Of a stretch of 32,893 nt of DNA, positions 25,722 through 32,893 are shown one piece after another. A model generated the notes under the pieces. The model did no database searches. It was not told where the DNA came from and worked only from the letters and a program-made list of their open reading frames with translations. Made by a program: the position numbers and the translations under genes. The DNA is from Marinifilum sp. (GTDB lineage: Bacteria > Bacteroidota > Bacteroidia > Bacteroidales > CG2-30-32-10): positions 28,881 to 61,773 of the forward strand of contig DYDE01000007.1 in assembly GCA_020718065.1 (NCBI GenBank), written 5' to 3'. Numbering within the stretch: the first letter of the stretch is position 1; each line of letters begins with the position of its first letter.

Positions 25722-27623
25722 TTAGTAAGCCCTTTCGTTTTTTCCTTCAATAAAATTTATAAAAGATTTATTTACAACTTTATACCCACCAGGCGTAGGA
25801 TAATCTCCAGTGAAATACCAGTCTCCTTTATTATTAGGACAAGCAGTATGAAGGTTTTCTATGCTTTGATATACAACTAATACTTCTGCTTTTATTTCTT
25901 TACTGGTTACAAGCTTAGCAATTTTTTCAGAAATTTGTTCTGGAGTAAAAGGTTTATAAATTGCTTTAACATGATTGACTATTTGTTCTTTAGGTTTGCC
26001 TTCCTGTTCTTTACACTTTTTATAAACAGAATTAATTATATGTGTTTGTTTCGTTTCATTTAACAAATCAATAGTAGCTCTAAAAGCTATAAAATCACTT
26101 AATTTAGCCATATCTATACCATAGCAATCGGGATACCGTATTTGAGGGGCAGAAGAAGCAATTATAATTCTTTTTGGATTTAATCTATCTAGAATTTTTA
26201 TTATACTCTTTTTTAATGTTGTTCCCCTTACAATAGAATCATCAACAACAACTAGAGTATCGATATTGTCTCTCACAACTCCATAGGTAACATCATAAAC
26301 GTGTGTTACAAGGTCGTCTCTGGATTTATCTTGTGTAATAAACGTTCTAAGCTTGGCATCTTTCACAGCAATGGTTTCTACTCTTGGATAGAAGCAAAGA
26401 ATTTCATCTAATTTTTCTGGAGTTAAATTATCTTTATATTTTAATATTTGTTCTTTTTTAACTTCTTTGCAGTGTTTATTCAACCCTTCAATCATTCCAT
26501 AAAAAGCAACCCCTGCTGTATTTGGGATGAAAGAAAACACTGTGTTTTCCATATCGAAGTTTATAGATTTTAAAATAGGTGAACAAAGTAATTCTCCAAG
26601 TTTTTTTCTTTCCTTATAAATATCCGCATCCGTACCTCTTGAAAAGTAAATTCTTTCGAAAGAACAAGCTTTTCGTTCTGATGGTGTTTTGCATTGATGT
26701 TCTCCAACTACTCCGTTTTTTTTAATAATAAGTGCATTACCGGGACTTATTTCTTTAATTTCTGAAAAAGGGATGTTAAAAGCTGTTTGAATAACGGGTC
26801 TTTCGGAAGTAACAACTACAATATCATTGTTTTTATAATAATAAGCAGGACGAATACCAGCAGGATCTCTCATAACAAAAGCATCTCCATGTCCCATTAA
26901 TCCAGCAATTACATAACCTCCATCCCAATGTTTACTTGATTTTGTTAATATATTTTGTACATTGAGATTTTCAGCAATAAGTGGAGAAATTTCTTTTTTG
27001 GTGTAACCCTTAGATTTAAATTTTTTGAAAAGTTCTTCATTTTCTTCATCAAGGTAATGACCGATTTTTTCCAGAACTGTAATTGTATCTGAAGTTTCTT
27101 TAGGGTGTTGACCAATATCAATTAAACGGGTAAATAATTCATCAACATTGGTTAGATTAAAATTACCTGCAACAACAAGATTTCTGGTCATCCAATTATT
27201 TTCTCTTAAAAAAGGATGACAATTTTCTATACTGTTGTTTCCAAAAGTACCATAACGCAAGTGACCTAAAAACAATTCACCGGTAAAATCACTATTTTCT
27301 TTTAACCATTGTGGGTCTTTGAGTCTTTCTGCATTGTTGTTGCTGATTTTTTTTAGGTTAGAATATATTTCTGAAAAAATATCTTTTATAGGAGTATTTG
27401 AATTAGAGCGCAATCGATTGATATAACGGGTACCTGGTTTGACATCAAATTTTACACTTGCAATTCCCGCACCATCCTGGCCTCTATTGTGTTGTTTTTC
27501 CATTAGTAGGTAAAGCTTGTTCAAGCCATATAATGCAGTACCGTGGTTTATAATATAGTATTCAAGCGGTTTAAGCAAACGAATTAAAGCTATTCCGCAT
27601 TCATGTTTTATTTGGTCGCTCAT
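25722..27623 (-). CDS. purF: Amidophosphoribosyltransferase (PurF-type, long form)
   Basis: Commits PRPP to purine synthesis by making 5-phosphoribosylamine with glutamine-derived ammonia. The N-terminal nucleophile is Cys9 in HECGIA, so a short propeptide must be removed; QHNRGQDGAGIA and LGHLRYGTFG belong to the glutaminase domain. The phosphoribosyltransferase half contains the PRPP loop VVVDDSIVRGTT (aspartates 461-462). At 633 residues it is longer than the ~500-residue E. coli enzyme, with insertions in both domains, as I recall for a Bacteroidota-specific subfamily that may coexist with a canonical PurF. Gene-symbol confidence is therefore lower than the family assignment. It stands alone behind a good promoter. 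Confidence 0.88.
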   Translation of the reverse strand: MSDQIKHECGIALIRLLKPLEYYIINHGTALYGLNKLYLLMEKQHNRGQDGAGIASVKFDVKPGTRYINRLRSNSNTPIKDIFSEIYSNLKKISNNNAERLKDPQWLKENSDFTGELFLGHLRYGTFGNNSIENCHPFLRENNWMTRNLVVAGNFNLTNVDELFTRLIDIGQHPKETSDTITVLEKIGHYLDEENEELFKKFKSKGYTKKEISPLIAENLNVQNILTKSSKHWDGGYVIAGLMGHGDAFVMRDPAGIRPAYYYKNNDIVVVTSERPVIQTAFNIPFSEIKEISPGNALIIKKNGVVGEHQCKTPSERKACSFERIYFSRGTDADIYKERKKLGELLCSPILKSINFDMENTVFSFIPNTAGVAFYGMIEGLNKHCKEVKKEQILKYKDNLTPEKLDEILCFYPRVETIAVKDAKLRTFITQDKSRDDLVTHVYDVTYGVVRDNIDTLVVVDDSIVRGTTLKKSIIKILDRLNPKRIIIASSAPQIRYPDCYGIDMAKLSDFIAFRATIDLLNETKQTHIINSVYKKCKEQEGKPKEQIVNHVKAIYKPFTPEQISEKIAKLVTSKEIKAEVLVVYQSIENLHTACPNNKGDWYFTGDYPTPGGYKVVNKSFINFIEGKNERAY

Positions 27624-27655
27624 TAAAATTGAGATTTTATATTGATAGACAGCTA

Positions 27656-27683
27656 CAAAGTTAGCAGATTATTGTTAAATCAA
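27656..27683 (-). promoter_or_regulatory. Predicted promoter of purF
   Basis: On the coding strand, TTG (27683-27681), a 17-base spacer, and TAACTTTG (27663-27656) fit the Bacteroidota TTG-N17-23-TAnnTTTG pattern. The -7 box is 33 bases upstream of the start codon. Confidence 0.6.
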
Positions 27684-27753
27684 TGTTATGTAATTTGATT
27701 TATTTTTTAACAACAATGATGATAATTTCGGAAGTAAAACGTTAAAACCAGTT

Positions 27754-28914
27754 TTATAAAGGTATTAATTTAGCTGTTTGTTTAATCATTTCTTTACAGA
27801 TAAAATCTGCTGCTTTTCCATCACCAAAAATTGGTTCATATTCTGACAATTGTTTTTCTTTAAAATATTTAAAAGCCTTATAGATTTTCGTTTCATCTGC
27901 ATTTGCAATTATTCCCATACCACATTCCACTATTTCCACCCATTCGCTTTCAGAACGAATAATAATACAAGGTTTTTTAAAGAAAAAAGCTTCTTTTTGC
28001 ACTCCCCCTGAGTCAGTAAGGATTATTTGAGCATTTTTTTCCAGTTGAATCATATCGAGAAAAGATAATGGAGGCAAGATTTTTATGAAAGGATTATTTA
28101 TGGTTTTAGTATATATGTTTTCTTTAAGATTGTTTTTTAAAACTTTAGATGTTCGAGGATGTAAAGGTAAAATGATGGTTGTTTTTTCAGTCTCTGTAAT
28201 TTTATTAAAAGCATTAAATATAGCCGTTAGCCTTTGAGGGTCATCGGTATTGTTGTTGCGGTGAATAGTTCCTAGTAAAAAATTGTTTGGTTCTAAGCTA
28301 TGTATTTGTAATATTTTTGATTTTTTTTCTGCAATTTCAGAATAATATAGCGTATTATCATACATTATATCTCCACAATGATAAATACCAGGATTATCAA
28401 TTGTAAAAGGAGGGTGGTTATCTTCAAACCCTTCTTTTAATAAGTTTTTATATCCTGTTTTTGTGGGTGAAAACAATAAAGTAGAAACATGATCGCACAC
28501 AATACGGTTGATTTCTTCTGGCATAGATTTGTTGAAAGAACGCAATCCCGCTTCTATATGTACCACTGGAATACCAATTTTAGAAGCAGCTATAGCACCA
28601 GCAAGTGTTGAATTCGTATCACCATAAAGTACAATGTAATTTGGGCATTCTTTTATCAATATATCTTCAATGCCTTTTATCATTTGAGCTGTTTGCATTC
28701 CGTGATTTGCAGAACCAATATTTAAATTATAATTGGGTTTAGGAATAGAAAGTTCTTCAAAAAAAACAGTTGACATTTCATCGTCGTAATGTTGTCCTGT
28801 ATGAACAATAATTTCTGTAATTTCTTTACTAAAACTGTTTTTAATAGACCTGCTCAAAGCTGCAGCTTTTATAATTTGAGGTCTTGCACCTATAATCGTT
28901 ACTATTTTAATCAT
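27754..28914 (-). CDS. wecB: UDP-N-acetylglucosamine 2-epimerase, non-hydrolysing
   Basis: Converts UDP-GlcNAc to UDP-ManNAc, a precursor for cell-surface polysaccharides. The 386 residues show the non-hydrolysing family motifs in order: GARPQIIKAA (9-18), HTGQHYDDEMS, YGDTNSTLAGA, HIEAGLRSFNKSMPEE with INRIVCDH, GTIHRNNNTDD, LPLHPRT and LTDSGGVQKEAFF, including the catalytic acid and His residues. A hydrolysing NeuC-type enzyme is the alternative, but the length and motifs fit WecB better. It follows radC by 12 bases, so it is likely co-transcribed with that unrelated gene. It may supply the export system encoded 2.7 kb away on the other strand. Confidence 0.92.
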   Translation of the reverse strand: MIKIVTIIGARPQIIKAAALSRSIKNSFSKEITEIIVHTGQHYDDEMSTVFFEELSIPKPNYNLNIGSANHGMQTAQMIKGIEDILIKECPNYIVLYGDTNSTLAGAIAASKIGIPVVHIEAGLRSFNKSMPEEINRIVCDHVSTLLFSPTKTGYKNLLKEGFEDNHPPFTIDNPGIYHCGDIMYDNTLYYSEIAEKKSKILQIHSLEPNNFLLGTIHRNNNTDDPQRLTAIFNAFNKITETEKTTIILPLHPRTSKVLKNNLKENIYTKTINNPFIKILPPLSFLDMIQLEKNAQIILTDSGGVQKEAFFFKKPCIIIRSESEWVEIVECGMGIIANADETKIYKAFKYFKEKQLSEYEPIFGDGKAADFICKEMIKQTAKLIPL

Positions 28915-28926
28915 GTTTAAATTGTT

Positions 28927-29619
28927 TTATAAAATACCTTCATCTGAAAAGCTATAATAACTTTCATTTCCAATTATAATATGATCTACTACATTAATAT
29001 CCATAGCTATTCCTGCGTCTTTTATTTTTTTTGTCAACTTAATATCTGCTTCACTAGGTTGAATATTACCTGACGGGTGATTATGACATAGCACAATTGA
29101 AGATGCATTGTTTTCTAATGAATAACGAAAAATTTTTTTAGGATCAACAAAAGTACCAGATATTCCGCCTTCACTAATATTGATTTTTTTAATAATACGA
29201 TTGGCTCTGTTTAACATTAAAATCCAGAATTCTTCGAAATGTGTATTTGAAAAAGTAGAAGAAAATAATTCAAAAACATCTTTGCTGCTACTTATTTTAT
29301 CTTTTATAATTACATCAGATTCTCTTCGACGGTTTCCTAATTCAAGGGCTGCAATAATGCTAATTGCTTTTGCTTCCCCAATTCCTTTAAACTTCATCAA
29401 TTCACCAATTGAAAGTTTAGTTAATTCTATGAGGTTATTATTAACGGAATTTAGTATTTTTCTGGATAATTCTACTGCAGAATCTTCTTTATTACCGGAA
29501 CCAATAAGTATTGCTATAAGTTCAGCATCACTTAATGTGTTTTTGCCTTTTATTAATAATTTTTCTCGTGGACGGTCGTCTTCAGACCAATTTTTTATAG
29601 AATTATTTTCCTTTTTCAA
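28927..29619 (-). CDS. radC: RadC family JAB-domain protein
   Basis: A 230-residue protein of the RadC/UPF0758 family: an N-terminal helix-hairpin-helix region (about 20-100, with LMKFKGIGEAKAISI) and a C-terminal JAB1/MPN metallo-domain with HNHPSGNIQPSEAD, giving the HxHPSG...SxxD zinc site. Despite the name, its role in DNA repair is doubtful, and its substrate is not established. The only reasonable start is TTG at 29619: the frame is open to a TAA at 29646 with no ATG or GTG, and the ATG at 29633 is out of frame. The first residues (KKENNSIKNWSEDDRPREK) fit the family N-terminus, so TTG initiation is credible. It leads wecB. Confidence 0.9.
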   Translation of the reverse strand: MKKENNSIKNWSEDDRPREKLLIKGKNTLSDAELIAILIGSGNKEDSAVELSRKILNSVNNNLIELTKLSIGELMKFKGIGEAKAISIIAALELGNRRRESDVIIKDKISSSKDVFELFSSTFSNTHFEEFWILMLNRANRIIKKINISEGGISGTFVDPKKIFRYSLENNASSIVLCHNHPSGNIQPSEADIKLTKKIKDAGIAMDINVVDHIIIGNESYYSFSDEGIL

Positions 29620-29666
29620 CTTCGTGTATTCATTTATTGATAATTAAAAAGCGAATTTACAAAATA

Positions 29667-29711
29667 TTGTAAAAAGAAAAGGCCTTTTCTGTAAAAACAG
29701 AAAAGACCTTT
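29667..29711 (-). terminator. Terminator of the tRNA-Glu/rpsT unit
   Basis: A 15-bp stem (29697-29711 with 29678-29692; one G-U pair in the RNA) closes on a four-base loop and is followed on the minus strand by CTTTTTAC. It lies 29 bases beyond the rpsT stop. Confidence 0.85.
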
Positions 29712-29739
29712 AGATATATTGTGATTATGAAAGTTTGAA

Positions 29740-29991
29740 TTACAAAGAATTAACCATTCTTGTTAATTTAGATTTTAAATTTGCTGCTTTATTCTTGTGA
29801 ATCACTGTACGTTTTGCTAGTTTATCGATAATAGAAACAACTTTTGGAAGGTTTGTAGAAGCTTCTTCTTTGTTTTCTGTGTTTCTTAATTTTTTAACTG
29901 CATTACGCATTGTCTTATGTTGAAAACGATTAATTATTCGTTTATTGTCATTAGACCTGATTCTTTTTTTCGATGATTTATGATTTGCCAT
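29740..29991 (-). CDS. rpsT: 30S ribosomal protein S20
   Basis: A primary 16S rRNA-binding protein of the small subunit. The 83 residues start [18 protein letters not shown] and are almost entirely basic helix, with [19 protein letters not shown] as the conserved C-terminal part. Length is normal. It begins 17 bases after the 3' end of tRNA-Glu on the same strand, too close for its own promoter, so the two are probably processed from one transcript. Confidence 0.97.
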   Translation of the reverse strand: MANHKSSKKRIRSNDNKRIINRFQHKTMRNAVKKLRNTENKEEASTNLPKVVSIIDKLAKRTVIHKNKAANLKSKLTRMVNSL

Positions 29992-30008
29992 AACTTTTTT
30001 AATTGTTG

Positions 30009-30082
30009 TAGCCCGTAGGGGACTCGAACCCCTGATTTCCAGGATGAAAACCTGGCGTCCTAACCGACTAGACGAACGGGCC
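30009..30082 (-). tRNA. tRNA-Glu (anticodon TTC)
   Basis: A full cloverleaf on the minus strand: acceptor GGCCCGT with ACGGGCT (a terminal G-U pair), anticodon stem CCAGG/CCTGG around loop TTTTCAT, T arm AGGGG TTCGAGT CCCCT, discriminator A. CCA is not encoded. It is followed by rpsT. Confidence 0.97.
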
Positions 30083-30123
30083 TTATTTTATTTATTCAAA
30101 ATTTATACTATTTTTTAAGGGTG

Positions 30124-30153
30124 CAAATGTATAACTTATTTTATAATTGGCAA
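30124..30153 (-). promoter_or_regulatory. Predicted promoter of tRNA-Glu and rpsT
   Basis: On the coding strand, TTG (30153-30151), a 19-base spacer, and TACATTTG (30131-30124) form the most complete Bacteroidota-type promoter in the window, 42 bases upstream of the mature tRNA 5' end. Confidence 0.7.
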
Positions 30154-30211
30154 AAAATATCACCAATTTTTATTTATTTTATTTTCAATTATTTTGAAAA
30201 GAGTTATTTAT

Positions 30212-32143
30212 CTAGTCTTTTTTATTTTTATTAATTTTGGATAAGCAAATCTGAAATAATATTTGGTTACCCTTTTTTTTATAGATATCTGCCAAAGCAT
30301 AATAAACAAAATTGTTTTTTCCTTTACTTTTTCTTATACTTTCTAGAAAAAACTGTTCTGCTAGGTTATATTCTTTAAATTGCAAACAAAAAGAAGCAAT
30401 ATTTGTTAAATCATCACAACTATAATCATGTTTTTTATAAAAACCTTCTGTCCAATTATTTATTTTTGTTAATGGGCTTATGTTTAGTATTTGTTTTATC
30501 AGTTCTACACTCGTATCCTTAGGTAAATCATATTGTATTGGTAAATTTACCATATTTAAAGCAGATATATTTGTTGCATAATCGCTACTTGCAAAAATAA
30601 CAGCTTCTCCATCTAGATATATAATTCTCCATTGAGGCATTTTATTTAACTGAGTAGTCCATGTATAATATTTTAAATAATTATAAATAATTAATTTTGG
30701 TTTGTATTTATCAATTAGTTTGCTCAGTCTACCATTCCAACTATCAGTAACTTCCATATATAATTGTTCTTTCATTACTTCAAGTCGGCCATCAATAAAT
30801 ATTGGTTGTGGTAAATTCCAAGCTAACCAACCACCATAGCCTAAGCTGTTAATGATTTTTCCATCGAGTTTATTATTTATTAAGAATGTTGTAGCAGAAT
30901 AAGGTTGTTGTTGTTTATCTATCCCAACTCCAAATTTACTATAGGACTTATTAGAAATATAATATGCTCCGGTATATATTCTAAAGATTAAAGCCACAGG
31001 AAGCAATATGAAAAAAACAAAATTCATATGCCTGAAAAATTTCATTTTTAAATACCATTTTTTTTCTTTTATTCTCACAAAAAGTTCATACAGCGAGCTG
31101 CTAAAAATTGGTATTGCTACAATTACGAATAAAGGAATATTTCTGATAGAAATATAAGCTAAATAAAAGAAAACAAACAAAATAATAAAATCATGAATAT
31201 TCTTTTTCTTTGCATACCTTAAGCTCAAAACAAATGTTAATAAAGAAAAAAAGATGAATAAATAATCTGTAAAATCATATTTAACAACGCTTCCAAATGA
31301 CTTAAATTCTAATATATGTTGATTAAAAACATTATTACTCTTAAATCTTGTAAAAAGTTCAAAAGGAAACAAAATACCTTTAATAAAATATGGATTAAAA
31401 AAACAAATCAATAGAGAAAGGGAACTCCATATAAAAAATTTTTTATCAATTTTTTTTTCTTTAATCCATAAACTTATAAAATAAGAACCTATCAATACAA
31501 TACCAAGAATAAACAAACCATGGGTATTAACCCAAAATAACATAATTATAGGAAGAAAAAAAAGAAAATTTTTATGAGAATGGAAGTATAAGTCTAAAAT
31601 AATTAATATTATAACAATATAAAGAAAAGAAAAAATTTCAGGTCTGAGCAATAAACGGGGTTCTATTATTAAATAGCCAAATAACAAAACAATACAAGTG
31701 ATTTTTAATGGTATGTTTTGTAACTTATTTCTTTTTAATAATAAAAACAATAGTAGAATGCTTGTAAACATTACCTGTAAACTTAATCCGATATATCCAA
31801 AAAGACTATAAATAAAATAAGTAAATATTTGAAAAAACCAGTGCAAATCAATATAATTATTGTTGTTTGCTGTATAGGTATAAGTGTCTTTTTGAGGGAA
31901 TGAATGATTTTCGATTATCCATTTACCAGTTTTTAAATGAAATCCAGTATCTGGATCTGACAACATACGAAGTGATAAAAATATTATCATTAATACAATC
32001 AAAGCAAATGGAAAAACCCATTTTGAATGAAACAATTCTTTCCAATTTATATTTTGTTTTACATCCGAAATTATTTGGTCTTGTTTTTTCTTTCCTGTCA
32101 TATTAAACAATTTCAATGAATGAATGTCTATGTTGATACACAA
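30212..32143 (-). CDS. Polytopic membrane protein with C-terminal helical-repeat region, GT-C-like
   Basis: A 643-residue integral membrane protein of unknown function. About 10-12 hydrophobic helices span residues 45-395. The first loop has DPDTGFHLKTGKWIIENHSF followed by PQKDTYTYT and LHWFFQIFTYFIY, a pattern I associate with GT-C-like bacterial membrane proteins (acidic first loop, then an aromatic-rich helix). After the membrane part comes a soluble domain (about 410-545) with NSLGYGGWLAWNLPQPIFID and a tail of paired helices (about 575-640) resembling tetratricopeptide repeats. A glycosyltransferase or surface-sugar role is possible but unproven. A second possible start is Met15 (32101, MTGKKKQ); the promoter-like box at 32174-32181 fits the longer form. 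The gene is monocistronic. Confidence 0.65.
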   Translation of the reverse strand: MCINIDIHSLKLFNMTGKKKQDQIISDVKQNINWKELFHSKWVFPFALIVLMIIFLSLRMLSDPDTGFHLKTGKWIIENHSFPQKDTYTYTANNNNYIDLHWFFQIFTYFIYSLFGYIGLSLQVMFTSILLLFLLLKRNKLQNIPLKITCIVLLFGYLIIEPRLLLRPEIFSFLYIVIILIILDLYFHSHKNFLFFLPIIMLFWVNTHGLFILGIVLIGSYFISLWIKEKKIDKKFFIWSSLSLLICFFNPYFIKGILFPFELFTRFKSNNVFNQHILEFKSFGSVVKYDFTDYLFIFFSLLTFVLSLRYAKKKNIHDFIILFVFFYLAYISIRNIPLFVIVAIPIFSSSLYELFVRIKEKKWYLKMKFFRHMNFVFFILLPVALIFRIYTGAYYISNKSYSKFGVGIDKQQQPYSATTFLINNKLDGKIINSLGYGGWLAWNLPQPIFIDGRLEVMKEQLYMEVTDSWNGRLSKLIDKYKPKLIIYNYLKYYTWTTQLNKMPQWRIIYLDGEAVIFASSDYATNISALNMVNLPIQYDLPKDTSVELIKQILNISPLTKINNWTEGFYKKHDYSCDDLTNIASFCLQFKEYNLAEQFFLESIRKSKGKNNFVYYALADIYKKKGNQILFQICLSKINKNKKD

Positions 32144-32173
32144 ATTTTAGAAGTGTTTTTAGTTAAAACAAAG

Positions 32174-32181
32174 CAAAATTA
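32174..32181 (-). promoter_or_regulatory. Possible -7 element for the polytopic membrane protein
   Basis: Plus-strand CAAAATTA is TAATTTTG on the coding strand, 31 bases upstream of the ATG at 32143. No TTG -33 element is visible. Confidence 0.4.
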
Positions 32182-32277
32182 TAATATTAATGTTACTTTT
32201 AATTGAATTTGATAAAATTAATTGATCGCAATTCGATAAAATAAAGCATAAACTTTTTAAAAATAATAATAAAATAT

Positions 32278-32285
32278 TACCTTTG
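32278..32285 (+). promoter_or_regulatory. Predicted -7 element for the tRNA-Lys/tRNA-Pro unit
   Basis: TACCTTTG, an exact TAnnTTTG match, ends 7 bases before the mature 5' end of tRNA-Lys, so the precursor would have almost no leader. No TTG -33 element is clear. Confidence 0.5.
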
Positions 32286-32292
32286 CAACCTT

Positions 32293-32365
32293 CTCTTCGT
32301 AGCTCAGATGGTAGAGCAACTGACTCTTAATCAGTGGGTCGTGGGTTCGATTCCCTCCGAGGAGA
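32293..32365 (+). tRNA. tRNA-Lys (anticodon CTT)
   Basis: Acceptor CTCTTCG pairs with CGAGGAG (one G-T wobble); D arm GCTC/GAGC; anticodon stem ACTGA/TCAGT around loop CTCTTAA, so the anticodon is CTT; variable GGGTC; T arm GTGGG TTCGATT CCCTC with one T-T mismatch; discriminator A. CCA is not encoded. It lies nine bases before tRNA-Pro. Confidence 0.93.
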
Positions 32366-32374
32366 CAATTTCTC

Positions 32375-32448
32375 CGGGATGTAGCGCAGTTGGCTAGCGT
32401 ACCACGTTCGGGACGTGGGGGTCGGAAGTTCGAGTCTTCTCACCCCGA
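32375..32448 (+). tRNA. tRNA-Pro (anticodon CGG)
   Basis: Acceptor CGGGATG pairs with CACCCCG except for one A-C mismatch; anticodon stem CCACG/CGTGG around loop TTCGGGA gives anticodon CGG; T arm GGAAG TTCGAGT CTTCT; discriminator A followed by CC, with no encoded CCA. It shares a transcript with tRNA-Lys. Confidence 0.93.
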
Positions 32449-32518
32449 CCTTTTAACTATTTGATTTATAGATATTTAAGCTGGTTTATTTAAAGTAAAA
32501 CTTTAGCCAGTAAGTAGT

Positions 32519-32561
32519 GTAAAGGTTTGTAATTTAGATGGTTACAAACCTTTACTTTTTG
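32519..32561 (+). terminator. Terminator of the tRNA-Lys/tRNA-Pro unit
   Basis: A perfect 14-bp stem, GTAAAGGTTTGTAA (32519-32532) with TTACAAACCTTTAC (32542-32555), has a nine-base loop and is followed by five T. Confidence 0.85.
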
Positions 32562-32730
32562 ACGGGTTATTGTACCGACTTATCAGCTCAGTCCATATCT
32601 AAAAATTTTAACATTTCAATTTTTTCTAATTTTAAAGGATACAGTAATTTACAAAGAAATATTTGTTAATCCATATACAAATTGAAAAGGAATGCATTTG
32701 AAATTATTGCTTCTAATAGCTTTGATCGAT

Positions 32731-32761
32731 TTTGTGGAGTAGTAAATTAGTCTTACCTTTA
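32731..32761 (+). promoter_or_regulatory. Predicted promoter of the last, partial gene
   Basis: TTTG (32731-32734), a 19-base spacer and TACCTTTA (32754-32761, one mismatch to TAnnTTTG) lie 35 bases upstream of the ATG at 32796. Confidence 0.45.
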
Positions 32762-32795
32762 TTTTCTATTCAAAACAAACCAAATCAAATGCAAA

Positions 32796-32893
32796 ATGAA
32801 AAAAATATCCTTATTATTTGCAGGACTATTTATTGCATTACTCATTAAAGCCCAAAATCATACGATTAATTTTGTAGCATCAGGGGCAAGCTT
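32796..32893 (+). CDS. Secreted protein, N-terminal fragment (3' end outside window)
   Basis: The first 32 codons of a gene that runs off the window. It begins MKKISLLFAGLFIALLIKAQ, a typical signal peptide with cleavage expected after KAQ, and continues NHTINFVASGAS, a start I associate with large Bacteroidota surface or T9SS-secreted proteins. A promoter-like element stands upstream. No function can be assigned from this fragment. Confidence 0.65.
   Translation, partial: MKKISLLFAGLFIALLIKAQNHTINFVASGAS

Larger units (their letters stand above)
32449..32795. other. Intergenic region after the tRNA pair
   Basis: Contains the tRNA terminator and, at its right end, a promoter for the last gene. 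A smaller nested structure at 32480-32510 (CTGG...CCAG enclosing TAAAG/CTTTA) precedes the terminator. I see no gene in it. Confidence 0.6.

Noticed and set aside
32293-32448. The tRNA pair as a phage or island attachment site
   Set aside because: I saw no duplicated tRNA 3' end and no integrase in the sequence available to the right; the window ends too soon to exclude it fully.
1-32893. CRISPR arrays, insertion sequences, prophage or integron elements
   Set aside because: No spaced direct repeats, transposase, integrase or terminal inverted repeats were seen; nearly all genes are housekeeping or envelope genes.

Overview
This is an AT-rich chromosomal segment from a member of the Bacteroidota, probably Bacteroidales in the broad sense; I cannot name the genus. 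Support comes from families largely confined to that phylum (DUF4175, the WKSEA-repeat DUF6150-like protein, a RemB/Wzi-like barrel, a ~630-residue PurF), from repeated TAnnTTTG promoter elements, from the lack of Shine-Dalgarno sites, and from YbeY with the GF/Y-x-D-K metal site usual in this phylum. Most of the window is core metabolism and information processing. I see no prophage, insertion sequence, CRISPR array or integration scar.

Layout. (1) 1-1872, plus strand: the C-terminal part of a CASTOR/POLLUX-type RCK ion channel. (2) 2012-13383, minus strand: a 12-segment NtrY-like sensor kinase directly followed by a small secreted repeat protein; mnmG flanked by two near-perfect parS (ParB-binding) sites; and the tightly packed series DUF4175 protein > RsbW-like ATPase > ybeY. 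ybeY is shifted by one base in an A10 run next to its start codon. (3) 13384-14090: a spacer of about 11% GC, then folB (plus), which meets convergently a 17-repeat MORN/YwqK-like protein and nadA (minus). (4) 16887-17378: a divergent AT-rich spacer with a 16-bp inverted repeat and five TTAACAAT copies. (5) 17379-25062, plus strand: rpiB, a LutB-like iron-sulfur protein, deoC, then a surface-polysaccharide export trio (Wzi/RemB-like barrel, Wza-like lipoprotein, Wzc-like tyrosine kinase with a Gly-Tyr tail). (6) 25119-32143, minus strand: ssb, purF, wecB with radC, rpsT behind tRNA-Glu, and a polytopic membrane protein. (7) 32278-32893, plus strand: tRNA-Lys(CTT), tRNA-Pro(CGG), a strong terminator, and the first 32 codons of a secreted protein.

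The parS pair, mnmG and the switch from leftward to rightward transcription near 17 kb suggest, without proving, that the window lies near the replication origin. The observations most worth checking are the ybeY start (sequencing error, or slippage-dependent expression), the parS pair around mnmG, the expandable hexanucleotide repeat in the tyrosine-kinase tail, and the kinase plus WKSEA-repeat pair. I do not see a clear new multi-gene defence or mobile system.
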